From positions 29,957 through 93,956 of the forward strand of contig JADLBD010000007.1 of assembly GCA_020847975.1 (NCBI GenBank): a DNA stretch of 64,000 nt, written 5' to 3'. Below the pieces are notes generated by a model. It was given only the letters and a program-made list of their open reading frames with translations, had not been told where the DNA came from and did no database searches. This document shows, one piece after another, positions 34,280 through 44,765 of this stretch. Each line of letters opens with the position of its first letter. Positions within the stretch are counted from its first letter, which is position 1. Made by a program: the position numbers and the translations under genes. Source of the DNA: Bryobacterales bacterium (lineage in GTDB: Bacteria; Acidobacteriota; Terriglobia; Bryobacterales; Bryobacteraceae).

Positions 34280-36889
34280 CTATGGCTGCCGCGCCTGGCC
34301 GGAGTTCGAATCAATCATCAAAGAGGATTCATCCACGGCCTCCATGTTGGCGCCCGTGACGCGGTCGAGTTCGTGGAGGACGGTGTTGTTCCATCTCTCG
34401 TCGGGCGCGCCGCTCATGTACCAGGACGAACCATTGTCGGCGAGGATGATGCCGTACTTCTTCATGGCCCGCAAGATCACCTGAGCCTGCGCGGAAAATC
34501 CCGAAATGTCGTAGGCGGCCTTCAGGCGGAAGCGTGCGCCCATGGGAGGGTACTGGGTCCCGGTGAGGCTCGAAGCGTAGTGCCGTGCCGGCCAGAGAAA
34601 CTCCTTCTTCGTCTGCGGCGCAGTGAACCGGATGGCGTGCCGGATCTCTCCCGCCGCCACTTCGTCATAGCGGGCAAGGCCGGGAAGAATGGGGAGCCCG
34701 GCGGCATCGGCGGACGTCCAGGTGGCCGGGCGCAGAGGACCGTTGACGGTGAGATCGTAGATGGCTCCGGAGCCCGCGGTCCAGGTTCCATTGGTTTGCG
34801 GGAACGCGTAGTAGAGTTCGTAGAGTTTGCAGGCGCCCTGCTCGAGGATGAGCACGTGCCGGTCGCCGGTGCTGTTGGCGCCGCCCTCGACGGGAGGGTT
34901 CGCGGGGATGGGATATGGTCCCGGATCGCTTTCATCGGCATAATCGAAGCTCACACTGACCTTCGGCTGCCCCTGGGGGACGACGACGAAGGGGATGCCG
35001 ATCGGTCCGCCATCCCACAGGCCTGAACCAAAATCCATGTGAAACCCGCGGCTCGATCCAATGGCGCTGATCCATGCGGAGGAATTCGCATGCGCCGGAA
35101 GGGTGTCGATGGGGGTGTTCCAGACATTGTCCACTGGGAAGATGTTGCAGCCGGAGATCTGCGGAGCGGCGCTGCCAACAGGAGGAGGCGGCGGCGGTGG
35201 CGGCGGGGGAGCGGAAGTGGGAGTCAATACGCCGAAGTTGAAGAAGGTCCGGGTAAGGAAGGCGGCCATCTGCTCGCGGTTTACATACTGGGCGGGGCAG
35301 TAAGTGGTGTCGGTACAGCCTTGCGTCACGCCCATGTCCCACAACTTCTGCACATAGGGGAACAGCGCGTCCGAAGCGGGCACATCGGAAAACCGTGTCG
35401 TGGTTGGGTAAGGGAACGTGTCGCCAAACCGCGCCCGCACCAGGTATTGGGCCATCTGCCCGCGGGTAACGAGCGAATTCGGACAGACTTGTCCGCTGCC
35501 GCAGCCGGGGTTGATGTTCAGTTCCCTCATCTTCTGGACGTACTTGAAGAGTGGATTGTCCGGCGGCATATCCGCAAAAAACGGCGCAGTGGGATAAGGG
35601 AACGATTCGCCGAGCATGGCGCGGACGACGAATGCCGACATCTGCGCCTGGGTGACGTTGTCGCCCGGGCAGTACATGAGCGGCGCGGACGAGCAGCCAA
35701 TGGAGACGCCGAACTTTCCGAGCAGATAGATGTAATCCAGCCACGGGTGGGTCACCGGTACGTCGTTGAAGACCTGTGTGGCCGATCCGGGTGTGAAGAC
35801 CACGAGAACCACCGGAACCGGCAATGGACTGGCCCCGGACACCGCGAGGGTGACTGTTCCGGTGTAGGTATTGGCGTCGAGCGTTCCGGGGCTCACCGAG
35901 ACGTTGACGGTTGCCGGCGGCGAACCCTGTGACGGACTCACATTCAGCCAGGCTCCACCGGATGAGGTGGCGCCAGCGGCCGTGAAATTGGTGCTCGAAG
36001 CCGCCGTCACACTGACGCTTTGAGGGGCCGGAGCAGTTCCGCCGGGGATGAAGACGAAACGCAGCGCGCTTGGCGAAGCGGACAAAGGAGACTGGGTTTG
36101 ACTGGCGGCCGGCCGTGGTCCGAAGCCGGTGTCAGCCAGACGGCCGTTGTACTCATACACGGGTCCTGAAGCCAGTTGGATGTGGGAGCCGGTTTGGCGT
36201 CCCACGAAAAATCCGCCCACTCCACAGTGCGCGAATTCGTTTTCATCGAGGTGAACGTCCACCGTGCCGCCGGTGGCGTCGACGCACCAGCCCGCTGCGT
36301 TGTGGATGCGGTTCGCTTTCAAATGGCCATGGCGAACGGCATTCAGCGTGACGGCGCTCCCCCAATCTCCGGAGATGTCGCTTTTTTCCACGGACACATG
36401 CGCCGACTGGCTGAGACTCAGCGCCCCAGTCCGGACAGTCCGCAGGAGAAGGTGGTCGCATTGGCTCGCAAGCAAGCCGCCGGCCACGCGGATTCCGATG
36501 ATGGAGAGATAGCGGCATTCGGAGACGCTGAAAGAGGGTACTTGCACAGTGCCCTCGCCGCCGGCCGCTTCGACCACCACCGGCGCCTGGCGGGTTCCCC
36601 ATCGTGACTCCCATTGGACCGGAAAATTGTCCTCGGTGTACGCACCCGGCAGAAGCAGAATTCGGAAGCCGCGCGTGAGAGCTTGCCGCGCCGGGATTCG
36701 CGCCAGGGCTTCCCCGACCGAGGCAAGAGCCTGGGTGCGCGCCGCCCCGCTGTTGGCGTCATCGCCCGCGAGAGGGTCCACCCAAAGAACCTGCCCATCG
36801 GGCGGGCGGGTCTCGTAAAGGTCCGGAGATTGCGCCAGTCCGCTCACCGCCAGGGCCGCGCCGAGAAGGCTCCGATAGAATCGCAGCAT
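34280..36889 (-). CDS. Exported multidomain protein: beta-helix, Ig-like, three SLH repeats, Pro linker, C-terminal domain
   Basis: 869 residues. Signal peptide (LLGAALAVSGLAQ); residues about 25-240 a right-handed beta-helix with the DUF1565-like start VLWVDPLAGDDANSG; about 270-370 a BACON/Ig-like domain (PSALRFVFIPGGTAPAPQSV, GTLDANTYTGTVTLAVSG); about 375-550 three SLH-like repeats each with a pattern like VTRGQMAQYLVRARFGDTFP; about 560-575 a run of ten prolines; then about 280 residues of a domain I do not recognise. SLH repeats normally bind secondary wall polymer. Start ATG 36889 has AGAGGA just upstream; the frame open to 36985 is not used. Confidence 0.85.
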   Translation of the reverse strand: MLRFYRSLLGAALAVSGLAQSPDLYETRPPDGQVLWVDPLAGDDANSGAARTQALASVGEALARIPARQALTRGFRILLLPGAYTEDNFPVQWESRWGTRQAPVVVEAAGGEGTVQVPSFSVSECRYLSIIGIRVAGGLLASQCDHLLLRTVRTGALSLSQSAHVSVEKSDISGDWGSAVTLNAVRHGHLKANRIHNAAGWCVDATGGTVDVHLDENEFAHCGVGGFFVGRQTGSHIQLASGPVYEYNGRLADTGFGPRPAASQTQSPLSASPSALRFVFIPGGTAPAPQSVSVTAASSTNFTAAGATSSGGAWLNVSPSQGSPPATVNVSVSPGTLDANTYTGTVTLAVSGASPLPVPVVLVVFTPGSATQVFNDVPVTHPWLDYIYLLGKFGVSIGCSSAPLMYCPGDNVTQAQMSAFVVRAMLGESFPYPTAPFFADMPPDNPLFKYVQKMRELNINPGCGSGQVCPNSLVTRGQMAQYLVRARFGDTFPYPTTTRFSDVPASDALFPYVQKLWDMGVTQGCTDTTYCPAQYVNREQMAAFLTRTFFNFGVLTPTSAPPPPPPPPPPVGSAAPQISGCNIFPVDNVWNTPIDTLPAHANSSAWISAIGSSRGFHMDFGSGLWDGGPIGIPFVVVPQGQPKVSVSFDYADESDPGPYPIPANPPVEGGANSTGDRHVLILEQGACKLYELYYAFPQTNGTWTAGSGAIYDLTVNGPLRPATWTSADAAGLPILPGLARYDEVAAGEIRHAIRFTAPQTKKEFLWPARHYASSLTGTQYPPMGARFRLKAAYDISGFSAQAQVILRAMKKYGIILADNGSSWYMSGAPDERWNNTVLHELDRVTGANMEAVDESSLMIDSNSGQARQP

Positions 36890-36925
36890 AGGTCCTCTTA
36901 TTCTTTCGGCGGGGAGATTGCCTTG

Positions 36926-36955
36926 AAAATAGAGCAGTAGGGCTTCTCGGGTCAA
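36926..36955 (-). promoter_or_regulatory. Probable sigma-70 promoter of the beta-helix/SLH gene
   Basis: Minus-strand TTGACC (36955-36950) and TATTTT (36931-36926) with an 18-nt spacer, about 37 nt before the ATG. The interval also serves the divergent amidohydrolase gene. Confidence 0.5.
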
Positions 36956-36985
36956 GTGATAAGGAATATATGCTAAGAGGGACAT

Positions 36986-38590
36986 ATGTTTCTCTCCTTC
37001 CTCCTACTGGCCCTTGTCCCGGCGGTCTTCGCCCAGGACTACGACCTGCTCATTCGCAACGGGCGTCTGGCCGATGGCACGGGGAATCCGTCGTTCCTGG
37101 CAGACCTGGCGATCAAGGACCAGCACATTGCCGCCATCGGCAAACTCAGCGGCAAGACTGCCCGCCGCACCATAGACGCCGCCGGGATGATCGTCGCCCC
37201 GGGGTTCATCGATATCCACAATCACTCGGACTACACGGTGATGGCGGACGGGAATGCGCAATCGATGATCCGGCAGGGCGTGACCAGCATGATCTTCGGC
37301 GAAGGAGGTTCGGCCGCGCCCTCGCGGGAGTTTCCGCGGTTCACGGACTATTTTCAGAGGCTGCTCGAAAAGGGGATCAGCACGAACATCGGTTCCTATG
37401 TCGGATCGAGCCAGATCTGGGTGCAGGTGCGCGGGGAGAAGGCCGGTCCGCCGACAGCGGAAGAGTTGGACAGGATGCGGGCGCAGGTGCGGCAGGCGAT
37501 GGAGGACGGAGCCCTGGGCGTGGCGAGTTCCTTGAGCGGCCCTCCGGGCTCCTGGATCGACACGAATACGCTGGTTGCGATGTGCGAGCAGGCGGCTCCC
37601 TACAACGGCATCTACTCGACCCACATGCGTACGGAAGGCTTCGGCGTGTTCGAATCGGTGGCCGAAGCGCTCGAGATCGGCCGGCGGGCGCACGTCCCGG
37701 TGGACATCATTCACCTGAAGATCGCCGAACACAAACTGTGGGGCCGCATGCCGGAACTGGCGGCCACTATCGCCAACGCGCGGGCCCAAGGCCAGCAGGT
37801 GGAAGCCAACGTCTATCCATACCGCGCGGGGCAGAACAACCTGTCGAGCATCATTCCCCCGTGGGCGCACGAAGGAGGCAAGGCAGCCATGATCGCGCGG
37901 CTCAAGGACCCGGCGCTGCGCCCGCGCCTCGAGAAGGAGATTCTGAACGGTATTCCAGGCTCGAACTGGTACAACCACTACACGGCGACGGGATCCTGGG
38001 AAGGGATGCTGCTGGTTTCCTTTTCGAACCCCGCGTACAAGAAGTACGAAGGCAAGCGCATGAACCAGGTGATCTCTGATATCGGTGGTGATCCGGTCAG
38101 CGTGCTCTTCCGGGTTCTGATCGACAATTCGGCCAGCGTTCCGACGGTTTATTTCCACCACTCCGAGGAGGACATGCGCTACGCGCTCAAGCAGCCGTTC
38201 GTGTCCATCGGATCGGACGGCACGGCGGTCACCACGGAAGGGCCGCTCGCCAAGGGGCATCCTCACCCGCGCTACTACGGCACGTTCCCGCGCATTCTCG
38301 GACGGTATGTGCGTGACGAGAAGGTGATCACCATGGAGGAGGCCATTCGCAAGATGACATCGGCCAATGCGGCGAAGATCCACATCTATGACCGGGGCTT
38401 ACTGCGGCCGGGGATGATGGCGGACGTCACGGTGTTCGATCCGAACCGGGTGATTGACAACGCCACGTTCGAGAAGCCGCACGCGTATGCTTCGGGGATT
38501 GAGTACGTGGTGGTGAACGGGGGAGTGGTGCTCGACAAGGGGAACCATACGGGGGCGCGCCCGGGCCAGATTCTCAAACCCTCCAGGTGA
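36986..38590 (+). CDS. Exported D-aminoacylase-type amidohydrolase
   Basis: Metal-dependent hydrolase of the N-acyl-D-amino-acid deacylase group, 534 residues with a signal peptide (LALVPAVFA). N-terminal small domain YDLLIRNGRLADGTGNPSF, metal motif PGFIDIHNHSDYT, then EGLGVFE-like TEGFGVFESVAEAL with DIIHLKIAEHKLWG, and C-terminal GLLRPGMMADVTVFDP, typical of the family. AGAGGGA lies just before the ATG. Its last ~325 bp are duplicated in a degraded copy about 1.3 kb downstream, beyond a toxin-antitoxin pair. Confidence 0.92.
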   Translation: MFLSFLLLALVPAVFAQDYDLLIRNGRLADGTGNPSFLADLAIKDQHIAAIGKLSGKTARRTIDAAGMIVAPGFIDIHNHSDYTVMADGNAQSMIRQGVTSMIFGEGGSAAPSREFPRFTDYFQRLLEKGISTNIGSYVGSSQIWVQVRGEKAGPPTAEELDRMRAQVRQAMEDGALGVASSLSGPPGSWIDTNTLVAMCEQAAPYNGIYSTHMRTEGFGVFESVAEALEIGRRAHVPVDIIHLKIAEHKLWGRMPELAATIANARAQGQQVEANVYPYRAGQNNLSSIIPPWAHEGGKAAMIARLKDPALRPRLEKEILNGIPGSNWYNHYTATGSWEGMLLVSFSNPAYKKYEGKRMNQVISDIGGDPVSVLFRVLIDNSASVPTVYFHHSEEDMRYALKQPFVSIGSDGTAVTTEGPLAKGHPHPRYYGTFPRILGRYVRDEKVITMEEAIRKMTSANAAKIHIYDRGLLRPGMMADVTVFDPNRVIDNATFEKPHAYASGIEYVVVNGGVVLDKGNHTGARPGQILKPSR

Positions 38591-38653
38591 GCCATTTGGC
38601 CATCCAAGTTGCCCGGACTCCGTTCGAAGCATCACGGCTTGCCTCACTCCGGT

Positions 38654-38917
38654 ATGAGGATTTGTGATACTGAGCGTGTGAGTACGGTGAGGGTGGCAAT
38701 ATCCATCGACGAACGCTTGCTGCGCGAGGTGGACCGCCTTGTCCGCGCCCGTGTCTATCCCAGTCGCAGCAAAGCCATTCAGGACTCGGTAGCGGACAAG
38801 CTCGCGCGGCTGAAGAAGACGCGCCTTCTCGACGAGTCCCGTAAGCTTAAGCCGAAGGATGAGCAGGCGGACGCCGAAGAATGGTTGCCCTCCGAGGAAG
38901 AATGGCCAGCTTTCTGA
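38654..38917 (+). CDS. Ribbon-helix-helix antitoxin of a MazEF-type pair
   Basis: About 87 residues. VRVAISIDERLLREVDRLVR is the N-terminal RHH DNA-binding strand-helix-helix, and the acidic C-terminus (EQADAEEWLPSEEEWPAF) is typical of toxin-binding tails. Start could be ATG 38654 or GTG 38678, the latter giving MSTVRVAIS. The 3' end overlaps the toxin gene by 16 nt. As with other such pairs it probably represses its own promoter. Confidence 0.85.
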   Translation: MRICDTERVSTVRVAISIDERLLREVDRLVRARVYPSRSKAIQDSVADKLARLKKTRLLDESRKLKPKDEQADAEEWLPSEEEWPAF

Positions 38918-39243
38918 GAAGATGCGACGTGGTTTGGGCCAATCTCGACCCAGTCATTGGCCACGAGCAGGCCGGACTGCGGCCGGTCCTTGTAATTAGC
39001 GACGATATTCTCAACCGGAATTCCGGCACGGTCATCGCGATGGCGATCACCAGCAAAGAGCCGGCAGCCGGGTTTCCCCTGACTTTCGCACTATCGCGGA
39101 GGATTTCCGGCAAGCAAGCGTGGATCAAAATCACGCAGGTGCGCACATTGTCCACACAGCGGCTCGGCAAGACCCTCGGCCGCATCGATGACGAAGATAT
39201 GGCTACAATCATGGAAGGTCTTAACGAGGTCCTCGGCAACTGA
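38902..39243 (+). CDS. MazF/PemK-type mRNA interferase toxin
   Basis: 113 residues from the ATG at 38902. MazF-fold motifs: RRCDVVWANLDPVIGHEQAG, LRPVLVISDDILNRNSGTV and WIKITQVRTLSTQRLGKTL. These enzymes cleave RNA at short sequences. The gene overlaps its RHH antitoxin gene, the canonical arrangement. Insertion between an amidohydrolase and a fragment of the same gene suggests the pair arrived or persisted during a local duplication. Confidence 0.9.
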   Translation: MASFLRRCDVVWANLDPVIGHEQAGLRPVLVISDDILNRNSGTVIAMAITSKEPAAGFPLTFALSRRISGKQAWIKITQVRTLSTQRLGKTLGRIDDEDMATIMEGLNEVLGN

Positions 39244-39946
39244 GCGAGAATGTCCCGCCTTCCAGGTGGGGATTCCGGTGGTGTTTCCTATTGGCTCCTC
39301 GGTAACTCAGTGGCCTCAGTGGTTTCCCGACAACCGTTCTCTGCTTCCGCGGCACTGAGATGGCAGGCTGGCAAAAGTAGACGTGCGAAAGCCCGTTTTC
39401 CAGCCGCTGCCGGGAAACGTGAGCGTTGGCACGTACCCCGGCGGCGGGCCTTGGCGCAAGAATGTGGGGGTGTCTTCATACACGAACGTGGACAATTCGC
39501 GGGTGAGCGTTGGGCAATGGACATCAGAAGAAATCTTGCGAGCCGTGACCGAGGTTGTCGTCGGCCCGGACGGCACGGCGGTCACTGCGGAAGGGCCGCT
39601 CGCAAAGGGGCCTCCTCACCCGCGCTACTACGACGCGTTCCATTCTCGGACGCTAAGAAGGTGATCACGATGGAGAAGGCCATTCGCAAGATGACATCCG
39701 CCAATGCGGCGACGATTCACATCTATGACCGGGGTCTGCTGCGGCCGGGGATGATGGCGGACGTCACGGTGTTCGATCCGAACCGGTTGATTGACAACGC
39801 CACGTTCGAGAAGCCGCGCGCGTATGCTTCGGGGATTGAGTATGTGGTGGTGAACGGGGGAGTGGTGCTCGACCCAAGAGTTCCCCGCGCCGCGGTCCGG
39901 TCCACCGCGGCGGTGTGCGGTAGTGGTTCCGCTGTCGTGGGAGCCG
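39244..39946. other. Interval without an intact gene
   Basis: Between the toxin gene and glgB. The left part (39244-39560) encodes fragments such as QPLPGNVSVGTYPGGGPW and SVGQWTSEEILRAVTEV, faintly like the end of a c-type cytochrome (weak), with no intact frame. The right part holds the decayed amidohydrolase copy. The final 70 bp before glgB show nothing. Confidence 0.6.
39563..39873 (+). pseudogene. Degenerate partial copy of the amidohydrolase 3' end
   Basis: Nucleotides 39563-39873 closely match 38213-38536 of the amidohydrolase gene: HPRYY, then MTSANAATIHIYDRGLLRP, ADVTVFDPNRLIDNATFEKP and ASGIEYVVVNGGVVLD are shared. Deletions of 5 and 11 nt near 39643-39657 shift the frame, and the copy lacks any start and the catalytic half. 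It is therefore a remnant of a duplication. Confidence 0.88.
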
Positions 39947-42145
39947 TCACTCGCTTCCAGGGAGTTGCTCTCCCTCCGGCTTGAGGATCAAGACGCCTAA
40001 CGGCGGCAGCGTCAGAAGGACGCATGCCGGTCGTCCGTGCCACTCCTGGTTCAGGGTCTCGAATCGCGCACCGTTGCGCATGTTGCTGCCGCCGAATTCC
40101 GCCGCGTCGCTGTTGAACAATTCTGAATACACTCCCGCCCGCGGCACGCCCACGCGGTAGTTGAGGCGGGGAACCGGGGTGAAGTTGCACACGAACACCA
40201 GGAAATCCCGCCGGTCCTGCGCGAAGCGCAGAAACGAGATGACGGACTGGTCCACGTCCGCGATGTCGATCCATTCGAATCCCGAATAGTGGAAGTCCAC
40301 CTGGTACAACGCCGGCTCGGATTGATAGACGCGGTTCAACTCCCGCACGGTGGCTTGCAGGTTCCGGTGGTAATCGAACGCCAGCAGTTCCCAGCGTACG
40401 CTCGCCTTTTCGTCCCACTCTTCGTATTGCCCGATCTCCTGCCCCATGAACAGCAGTTTCTTCCCCGGATGCCCGTACATGTAGCAGAGAAACGCCCGCG
40501 CATTGGCGAACCTGCGCCACTCATCCCCGGGCATCTTGCCGATGAGCGAGCGCTTCAGGTGAACCACTTCGTCGTGCGAAATGGGTAGCAGGAAATTCTC
40601 GCTGAAGGCGTAGAGCATGCTGAACGTGATGTTGTTGTGGTGATACTTGCGGTGTACCGGATCTTCGGAAAAATAGTGCAGCATGTCGTGCATCCAGCCC
40701 ATGTTCCACTTCATCGTGAAGCCCAACCCGCCGAGGTAGACCGGACGGGTCACGTTTGGAAAGGAAGTGGACTCCTCGGCGATGGTGACAGCGCCCGGCA
40801 CCTCATGCGCCAGTTCATTGAACCGTTGCAGAAATTCGATGGCCTCGAGGTTTTCTCTGCCCCCGAAGCGGTTCGGAATCCATTCCCCCTCCTGGCGCGA
40901 GTAGTCCAGGTAGATCATCGAAGCCACCGCATCCACCCGCAGCCCGTCGATATGAAACTCCTTCAGCCACCAGAGCGCGTTCGCCAGCAGAAAGGTTCGC
41001 ACCTCATGACGGCCATAGTTGAAGATCAGCGTCCCCCAATCCCTATGTTCTCCCTGCCGCGGGTCGTCGTGCTCATAAAGCGCGGTCCCGTCGAATCGCG
41101 CTAATCCGTGCGCGTCCTTGGGGAAGTGTGCCGGGACCCAGTCCAAAATCACTCCAATCCCCGCCTGGTGGCACTGGTCCACAAACTCCTGAAAATCCTC
41201 CGGCGTGCCGAAGCGGGCCGTGGGGGCGTAATACCCCGTAACCTGGTAACCCCAGGAGCCGGAAAACGGGTGCTCCATGATGGGCAGCAGTTCCAAATGG
41301 GTGAATCCGTTGTTGACGGCGTAGGGAATGAGAGTCGAGGCGAGTTCCTTGTAGCTCAGTGGACGGCCCTTCTCGCCGCGCAGCCACGATTCCAGGTGCA
41401 CTTCATAAATCGAGAGCGGTTCCTTGAGAAGGTTCCCCCTGGCGCGCCGCTCCATCCACGCCGAATCCTGCCATTCATGCTTCGGGACGCCCCAGACCAG
41501 CGAAGCCTGCTTCGGCGGCGCCTCCGTGCGGAAGGCGTAGGGGTCCGTCTTCAGTTCCTGGTGCAGGCCCCCTTGCGCGGTGACCGCATATTTGTACGCC
41601 GCTCCCCGCTCAATGTGCGGAAGAAACAACTCCCAGATGCCTCCGTTGCGCAGCCGCATGGGATGCATCCGCGTGTTCCATTCGTTGAAATCGCCGGCGA
41701 CGCTCACCACGTGCGCATTCGGAGCCCATACCGCGAAGCGGACTCCCTCCACCCCTTCAGAGCGGACGAAGTGCGCTCCCAGCATGTGCCAGGCTTCTTT
41801 GAGCGTCCCCTCCCCGTGCAGGTGGATGTCGAAATCGGTGATGACCGGGGGGAACCGGTATGGGTCTTCCTTCTCCACGCTGTTCCCGCCGCCATAGGCG
41901 AAGCGAAGCCGGTAAGGACATCGCCGCCCTTTCAGCAAGACACTGAAAAAGCCCTCCGGATGCTGCAACTCCATGGGCGTCGCCGCCCCTTCCATAACGA
42001 TGGAGGCTTGCAAAGCAGAGGGGAGCCAGGCGCGTACTTCCCAGCGCGGGTCTTCGCCCGCTCCTTGCGTCTGATGTGGGCCAAGTATCCGGAACGGATC
42101 ACGGTGGCGTCCGGAAACGATGGCTTCGATGTCGGCGGCAGTCAC
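39947..42145 (-). CDS. glgB: 1,4-alpha-glucan branching enzyme
   Basis: Introduces alpha-1,6 branches into glycogen. 732 residues: N-terminal CBM48-type modules ([22 protein letters not shown]), GH13 barrel with [19 protein letters not shown], nucleophile Asp in [17 protein letters not shown], acid/base Glu in [12 protein letters not shown] and stabiliser in [12 protein letters not shown], then a C-terminal beta domain. Start is a GTG at 42145; no good ribosome site, but the N-terminus ([20 protein letters not shown]) is typical. No other glg genes are in the window. Confidence 0.96.
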   Translation of the reverse strand: MTAADIEAIVSGRHRDPFRILGPHQTQGAGEDPRWEVRAWLPSALQASIVMEGAATPMELQHPEGFFSVLLKGRRCPYRLRFAYGGGNSVEKEDPYRFPPVITDFDIHLHGEGTLKEAWHMLGAHFVRSEGVEGVRFAVWAPNAHVVSVAGDFNEWNTRMHPMRLRNGGIWELFLPHIERGAAYKYAVTAQGGLHQELKTDPYAFRTEAPPKQASLVWGVPKHEWQDSAWMERRARGNLLKEPLSIYEVHLESWLRGEKGRPLSYKELASTLIPYAVNNGFTHLELLPIMEHPFSGSWGYQVTGYYAPTARFGTPEDFQEFVDQCHQAGIGVILDWVPAHFPKDAHGLARFDGTALYEHDDPRQGEHRDWGTLIFNYGRHEVRTFLLANALWWLKEFHIDGLRVDAVASMIYLDYSRQEGEWIPNRFGGRENLEAIEFLQRFNELAHEVPGAVTIAEESTSFPNVTRPVYLGGLGFTMKWNMGWMHDMLHYFSEDPVHRKYHHNNITFSMLYAFSENFLLPISHDEVVHLKRSLIGKMPGDEWRRFANARAFLCYMYGHPGKKLLFMGQEIGQYEEWDEKASVRWELLAFDYHRNLQATVRELNRVYQSEPALYQVDFHYSGFEWIDIADVDQSVISFLRFAQDRRDFLVFVCNFTPVPRLNYRVGVPRAGVYSELFNSDAAEFGGSNMRNGARFETLNQEWHGRPACVLLTLPPLGVLILKPEGEQLPGSE

Positions 42146-42206
42146 GAAGGCTATTATGTCAACAAGCGCCCTGCGCGCGCGATGAAGGATAGAGAGAGGT
42201 TCAGAA

Positions 42207-43139
42207 TTGCAGTTTGCCGATCATCTGGAGAAAGCCGAACTCCACGTTCACCTCGAGGGCTCCATTGAGCCGGAAACGCTGCGCGAAATCGCGCCTTCGC
42301 TTTCCCTCGAGGAGATCCGGACGCGCTATTCCTACGACACGTTCGACCAGTTCCTGAAGAATTTCGGCTGGGTGGCGAAACATCTGAAGCAGCCGCGGGA
42401 CTATGCCATTGCCGCCCGCCGCTTGCTCGAACGGCTGCACAGCCAGAACGTCACCTATGCTGAAATCACTCTCTCGGCGGGGGTTGTTCTGTGGAAAGGC
42501 CAGGACCCGGCGGCGGTTCACGATGCCGTGCGCGAGGCTGCTTCCTCGAGTCCCGTCGAGGTTCACTGGATCTGGGATGCCGTCCGGCAGTGGGGAGTGG
42601 AAAAGGCTGCCCACGTAGCCGAACTGGCGGCGGCCCGCGTGGACGACGGCGTCGTGGCCTTTGGCTTGGGCGGCGATGAGACCAACGGCCCGGCGCGCGA
42701 ATTCGCCTCAGTGTTCGCCTATGCCCGGGAAAAAGGCCTGCGGCTGGTGTGCCACGCCGGCGAGGCGCTGGGCGCGGACTCCGTCTGGCAGGCTCTCGAA
42801 GCAGGCGCGGAGCGCATCGGCCACGGGATCGGAGCCATTGAAGACCCCCTGCTCGTGCGGCATCTGGCCCAGCAGCAAATCCCGCTCGAAGTCTGTCCTT
42901 CCAGCAACTTCGCCACCGGGGCCGCCGCGCGCTATGACGAATATCCTCTGCGCCGGCTCGTGGATGCCGGCGTTCCCGTAGTCCTCAATACGGACGATCC
43001 GGCGATGTTCCACTGCACGCTCAATAGCGAGTACCGGCGGGCGGCGCTCGAGTTTGGCCTCAGCGAGCCCCAGTTGCGCGCGCTCGCCGAAAACAGTTTC
43101 CGCCATGCCTTCCGGCGTGAGACGATCAAAGTATGCTAG
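42207..43139 (+). CDS. Adenosine deaminase family protein
   Basis: Zinc-dependent deaminase of adenosine or a related nucleoside, 310 residues. Metal motif [15 protein letters not shown] near the start, [33 protein letters not shown] and [15 protein letters not shown]. The TTG start at 42207 is supported by GAGAGG 7 nt upstream. The protein is shorter than E. coli Add, so a different purine or aminodeoxyfutalosine-type substrate is possible. Its stop overlaps the next gene by 7 nt. Confidence 0.88.
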   Translation: MQFADHLEKAELHVHLEGSIEPETLREIAPSLSLEEIRTRYSYDTFDQFLKNFGWVAKHLKQPRDYAIAARRLLERLHSQNVTYAEITLSAGVVLWKGQDPAAVHDAVREAASSSPVEVHWIWDAVRQWGVEKAAHVAELAAARVDDGVVAFGLGGDETNGPAREFASVFAYAREKGLRLVCHAGEALGADSVWQALEAGAERIGHGIGAIEDPLLVRHLAQQQIPLEVCPSSNFATGAAARYDEYPLRRLVDAGVPVVLNTDDPAMFHCTLNSEYRRAALEFGLSEPQLRALAENSFRHAFRRETIKVC

Positions 43140-44509
43140 CAGCGCTGCTGATGGTGGCGGCCCTCACGGATTGGGTGCCCGCCCGTTGGAGTTCGAACGA
43201 CCCATCCACCTTGAGCCTCCTTCAAGGGACTCCCGTGAACTGTCTGTTGATGGAGCAGAATTTGTGGTCCGGACCTTTTGTCAGCAAGGCGGCTCAGCAG
43301 AATGTCGCTGTCCTTGGGCTTCTCCATCCCGGCGGCGATGCGGCTCAGTCTGTGCGCACCGCCAAGGAGCAGGGACTCCGCGGCGTGGTCCTCGAGGGCG
43401 ACTTCGCGGATCCGGAAGCGGACGCGGCCCGGAAATCGGCCTCTTCAGCTAGCCTCGTGCTGGTGGAACTGCCCTCCCGCCGCGGCGTGCGGTTCGGCTC
43501 CGGCGCGGAGATTCTCGGAACCAGCCAGGGCGTCTTCCCCGGCATTCTGCCTGTGGATGAGAAGGACAAAGCGCACGCCATGCCGAGCGGCGGCCCCTGG
43601 ATCGACACCAACGCCGGCTTCCTGCGCTATGCCCACGCGCTGCACAAAGGCGAGTTCTGGGTGGCTGTGAAGCCGCCGGAAAAACAGGTCCTCAAGGTGG
43701 ACCGCTATTTGCAAGCCATCGGCGACGCCGCCATGTTGGGCGCGCGCTGGGTGGTGGCTCTGGATAGCGACTTCACCCAGCGGCTGCTCGCCCGCGACGC
43801 CAATGCGATCCGCGACTGGAAAAGGATCGGGCAATACCTCCAGTTCTATGAGAACCTCAAGGGCTACCGCAGTCTTCCGGTCTACGGTCAGTTGGCCGTG
43901 GTGCAGGACGCCTCGAGCGGAGCGCTCCTTTCCGGCGGCGTGCTCGATATGATTGCGGTGAAGCACACACCCGTGCGTCCCGTGCCCGGCTCGATACTGA
44001 GCGCGGAAACCCTCGACAAGGCCTCCATGGCGGTGAACGTCGATCCCCAAAGCCTCACGCCTCAAGAGATAGAAGTGCTGAAGAACTTCACCCGGCACGG
44101 CGGAACGGTGTTGAATGGGCCTCCGGGATGGAAGATGCCTTCCGCCAGCAAGAACCAGATCACCATGGACAAGGACGACGTGGCCAAGCTCGATGAAATC
44201 TGGAAAGAGGTGAACACGATGATCAACCGGCGCAATCTCGGGGTCCGGTTGTTCAACGTCTCGAGCATGCTCTCCTATATGCAGGCCAGCAAGGACGGCA
44301 GGCAGGCTGTGCTGCATCTGGTGAACTTTTCCGGCTACCCGGTGGAGAACGTGACCGCGCATGTCCTCGGCAAGTTCAAAAAGGCGTGGCTGCTTACCCC
44401 GGAGGGCGGCAAGAAATCCCTCGAGCCGTATGAGGTGGAAGAGGGTCCGGCCACCGGACTCGATATCGACCTCGTTCCCGTGGCCGCGGCGGTGGTGATG
44501 GAGCAGTAG
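43133..44509 (+). CDS. Exported protein of unknown function
   Basis: 458 residues with a short hydrophobic N-terminus ([16 protein letters not shown]). I do not recognise a family. The sequence has a Rossmann- or TIM-barrel-like alternation in the first half (NVAVLGLLHPGGDAAQSV, LRGVVLEGDFAD) and a C-terminal part reminiscent of the Ig-like ends of glycoside hydrolases (VLHLVNFSGYPVENVTAHVL). It overlaps the deaminase gene by 7 nt, implying translational coupling. A non-catalytic or divergent glycosidase is one possibility only. Confidence 0.75.
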   Translation: MLAALLMVAALTDWVPARWSSNDPSTLSLLQGTPVNCLLMEQNLWSGPFVSKAAQQNVAVLGLLHPGGDAAQSVRTAKEQGLRGVVLEGDFADPEADAARKSASSASLVLVELPSRRGVRFGSGAEILGTSQGVFPGILPVDEKDKAHAMPSGGPWIDTNAGFLRYAHALHKGEFWVAVKPPEKQVLKVDRYLQAIGDAAMLGARWVVALDSDFTQRLLARDANAIRDWKRIGQYLQFYENLKGYRSLPVYGQLAVVQDASSGALLSGGVLDMIAVKHTPVRPVPGSILSAETLDKASMAVNVDPQSLTPQEIEVLKNFTRHGGTVLNGPPGWKMPSASKNQITMDKDDVAKLDEIWKEVNTMINRRNLGVRLFNVSSMLSYMQASKDGRQAVLHLVNFSGYPVENVTAHVLGKFKKAWLLTPEGGKKSLEPYEVEEGPATGLDIDLVPVAAAVVMEQ

Positions 44510-44765
44510 CGCGATGCCGGCCGCAATGGCTCTGGCGGCCGCGTTTTGTCATCGAGAGTGATTTCGCCTGGGAACGGAAGAGAAGCAAGCCTGTCATCGC
44601 GCTTCCCGGGCGCAGGGGGATTCGGTTCGACAGTCGGAACAGGTGATCGGCGCGATCCAGGGTGTCTGGCCCCGCATCGAGATGGAGTACGGCGGGATGA
44701 GAGATAAACTCGCCGTCCGCGGAGCCGGCGTGCTCCAATGAATGCCCGGGTTACACTGGGGTTTT

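Noticed and set aside
39383..39560. Cytochrome-like fragment upstream of the decayed amidohydrolase copy
   Set aside because: A few residues resemble the ends of c-type cytochromes but there is no heme site or intact frame; not called as a gene.
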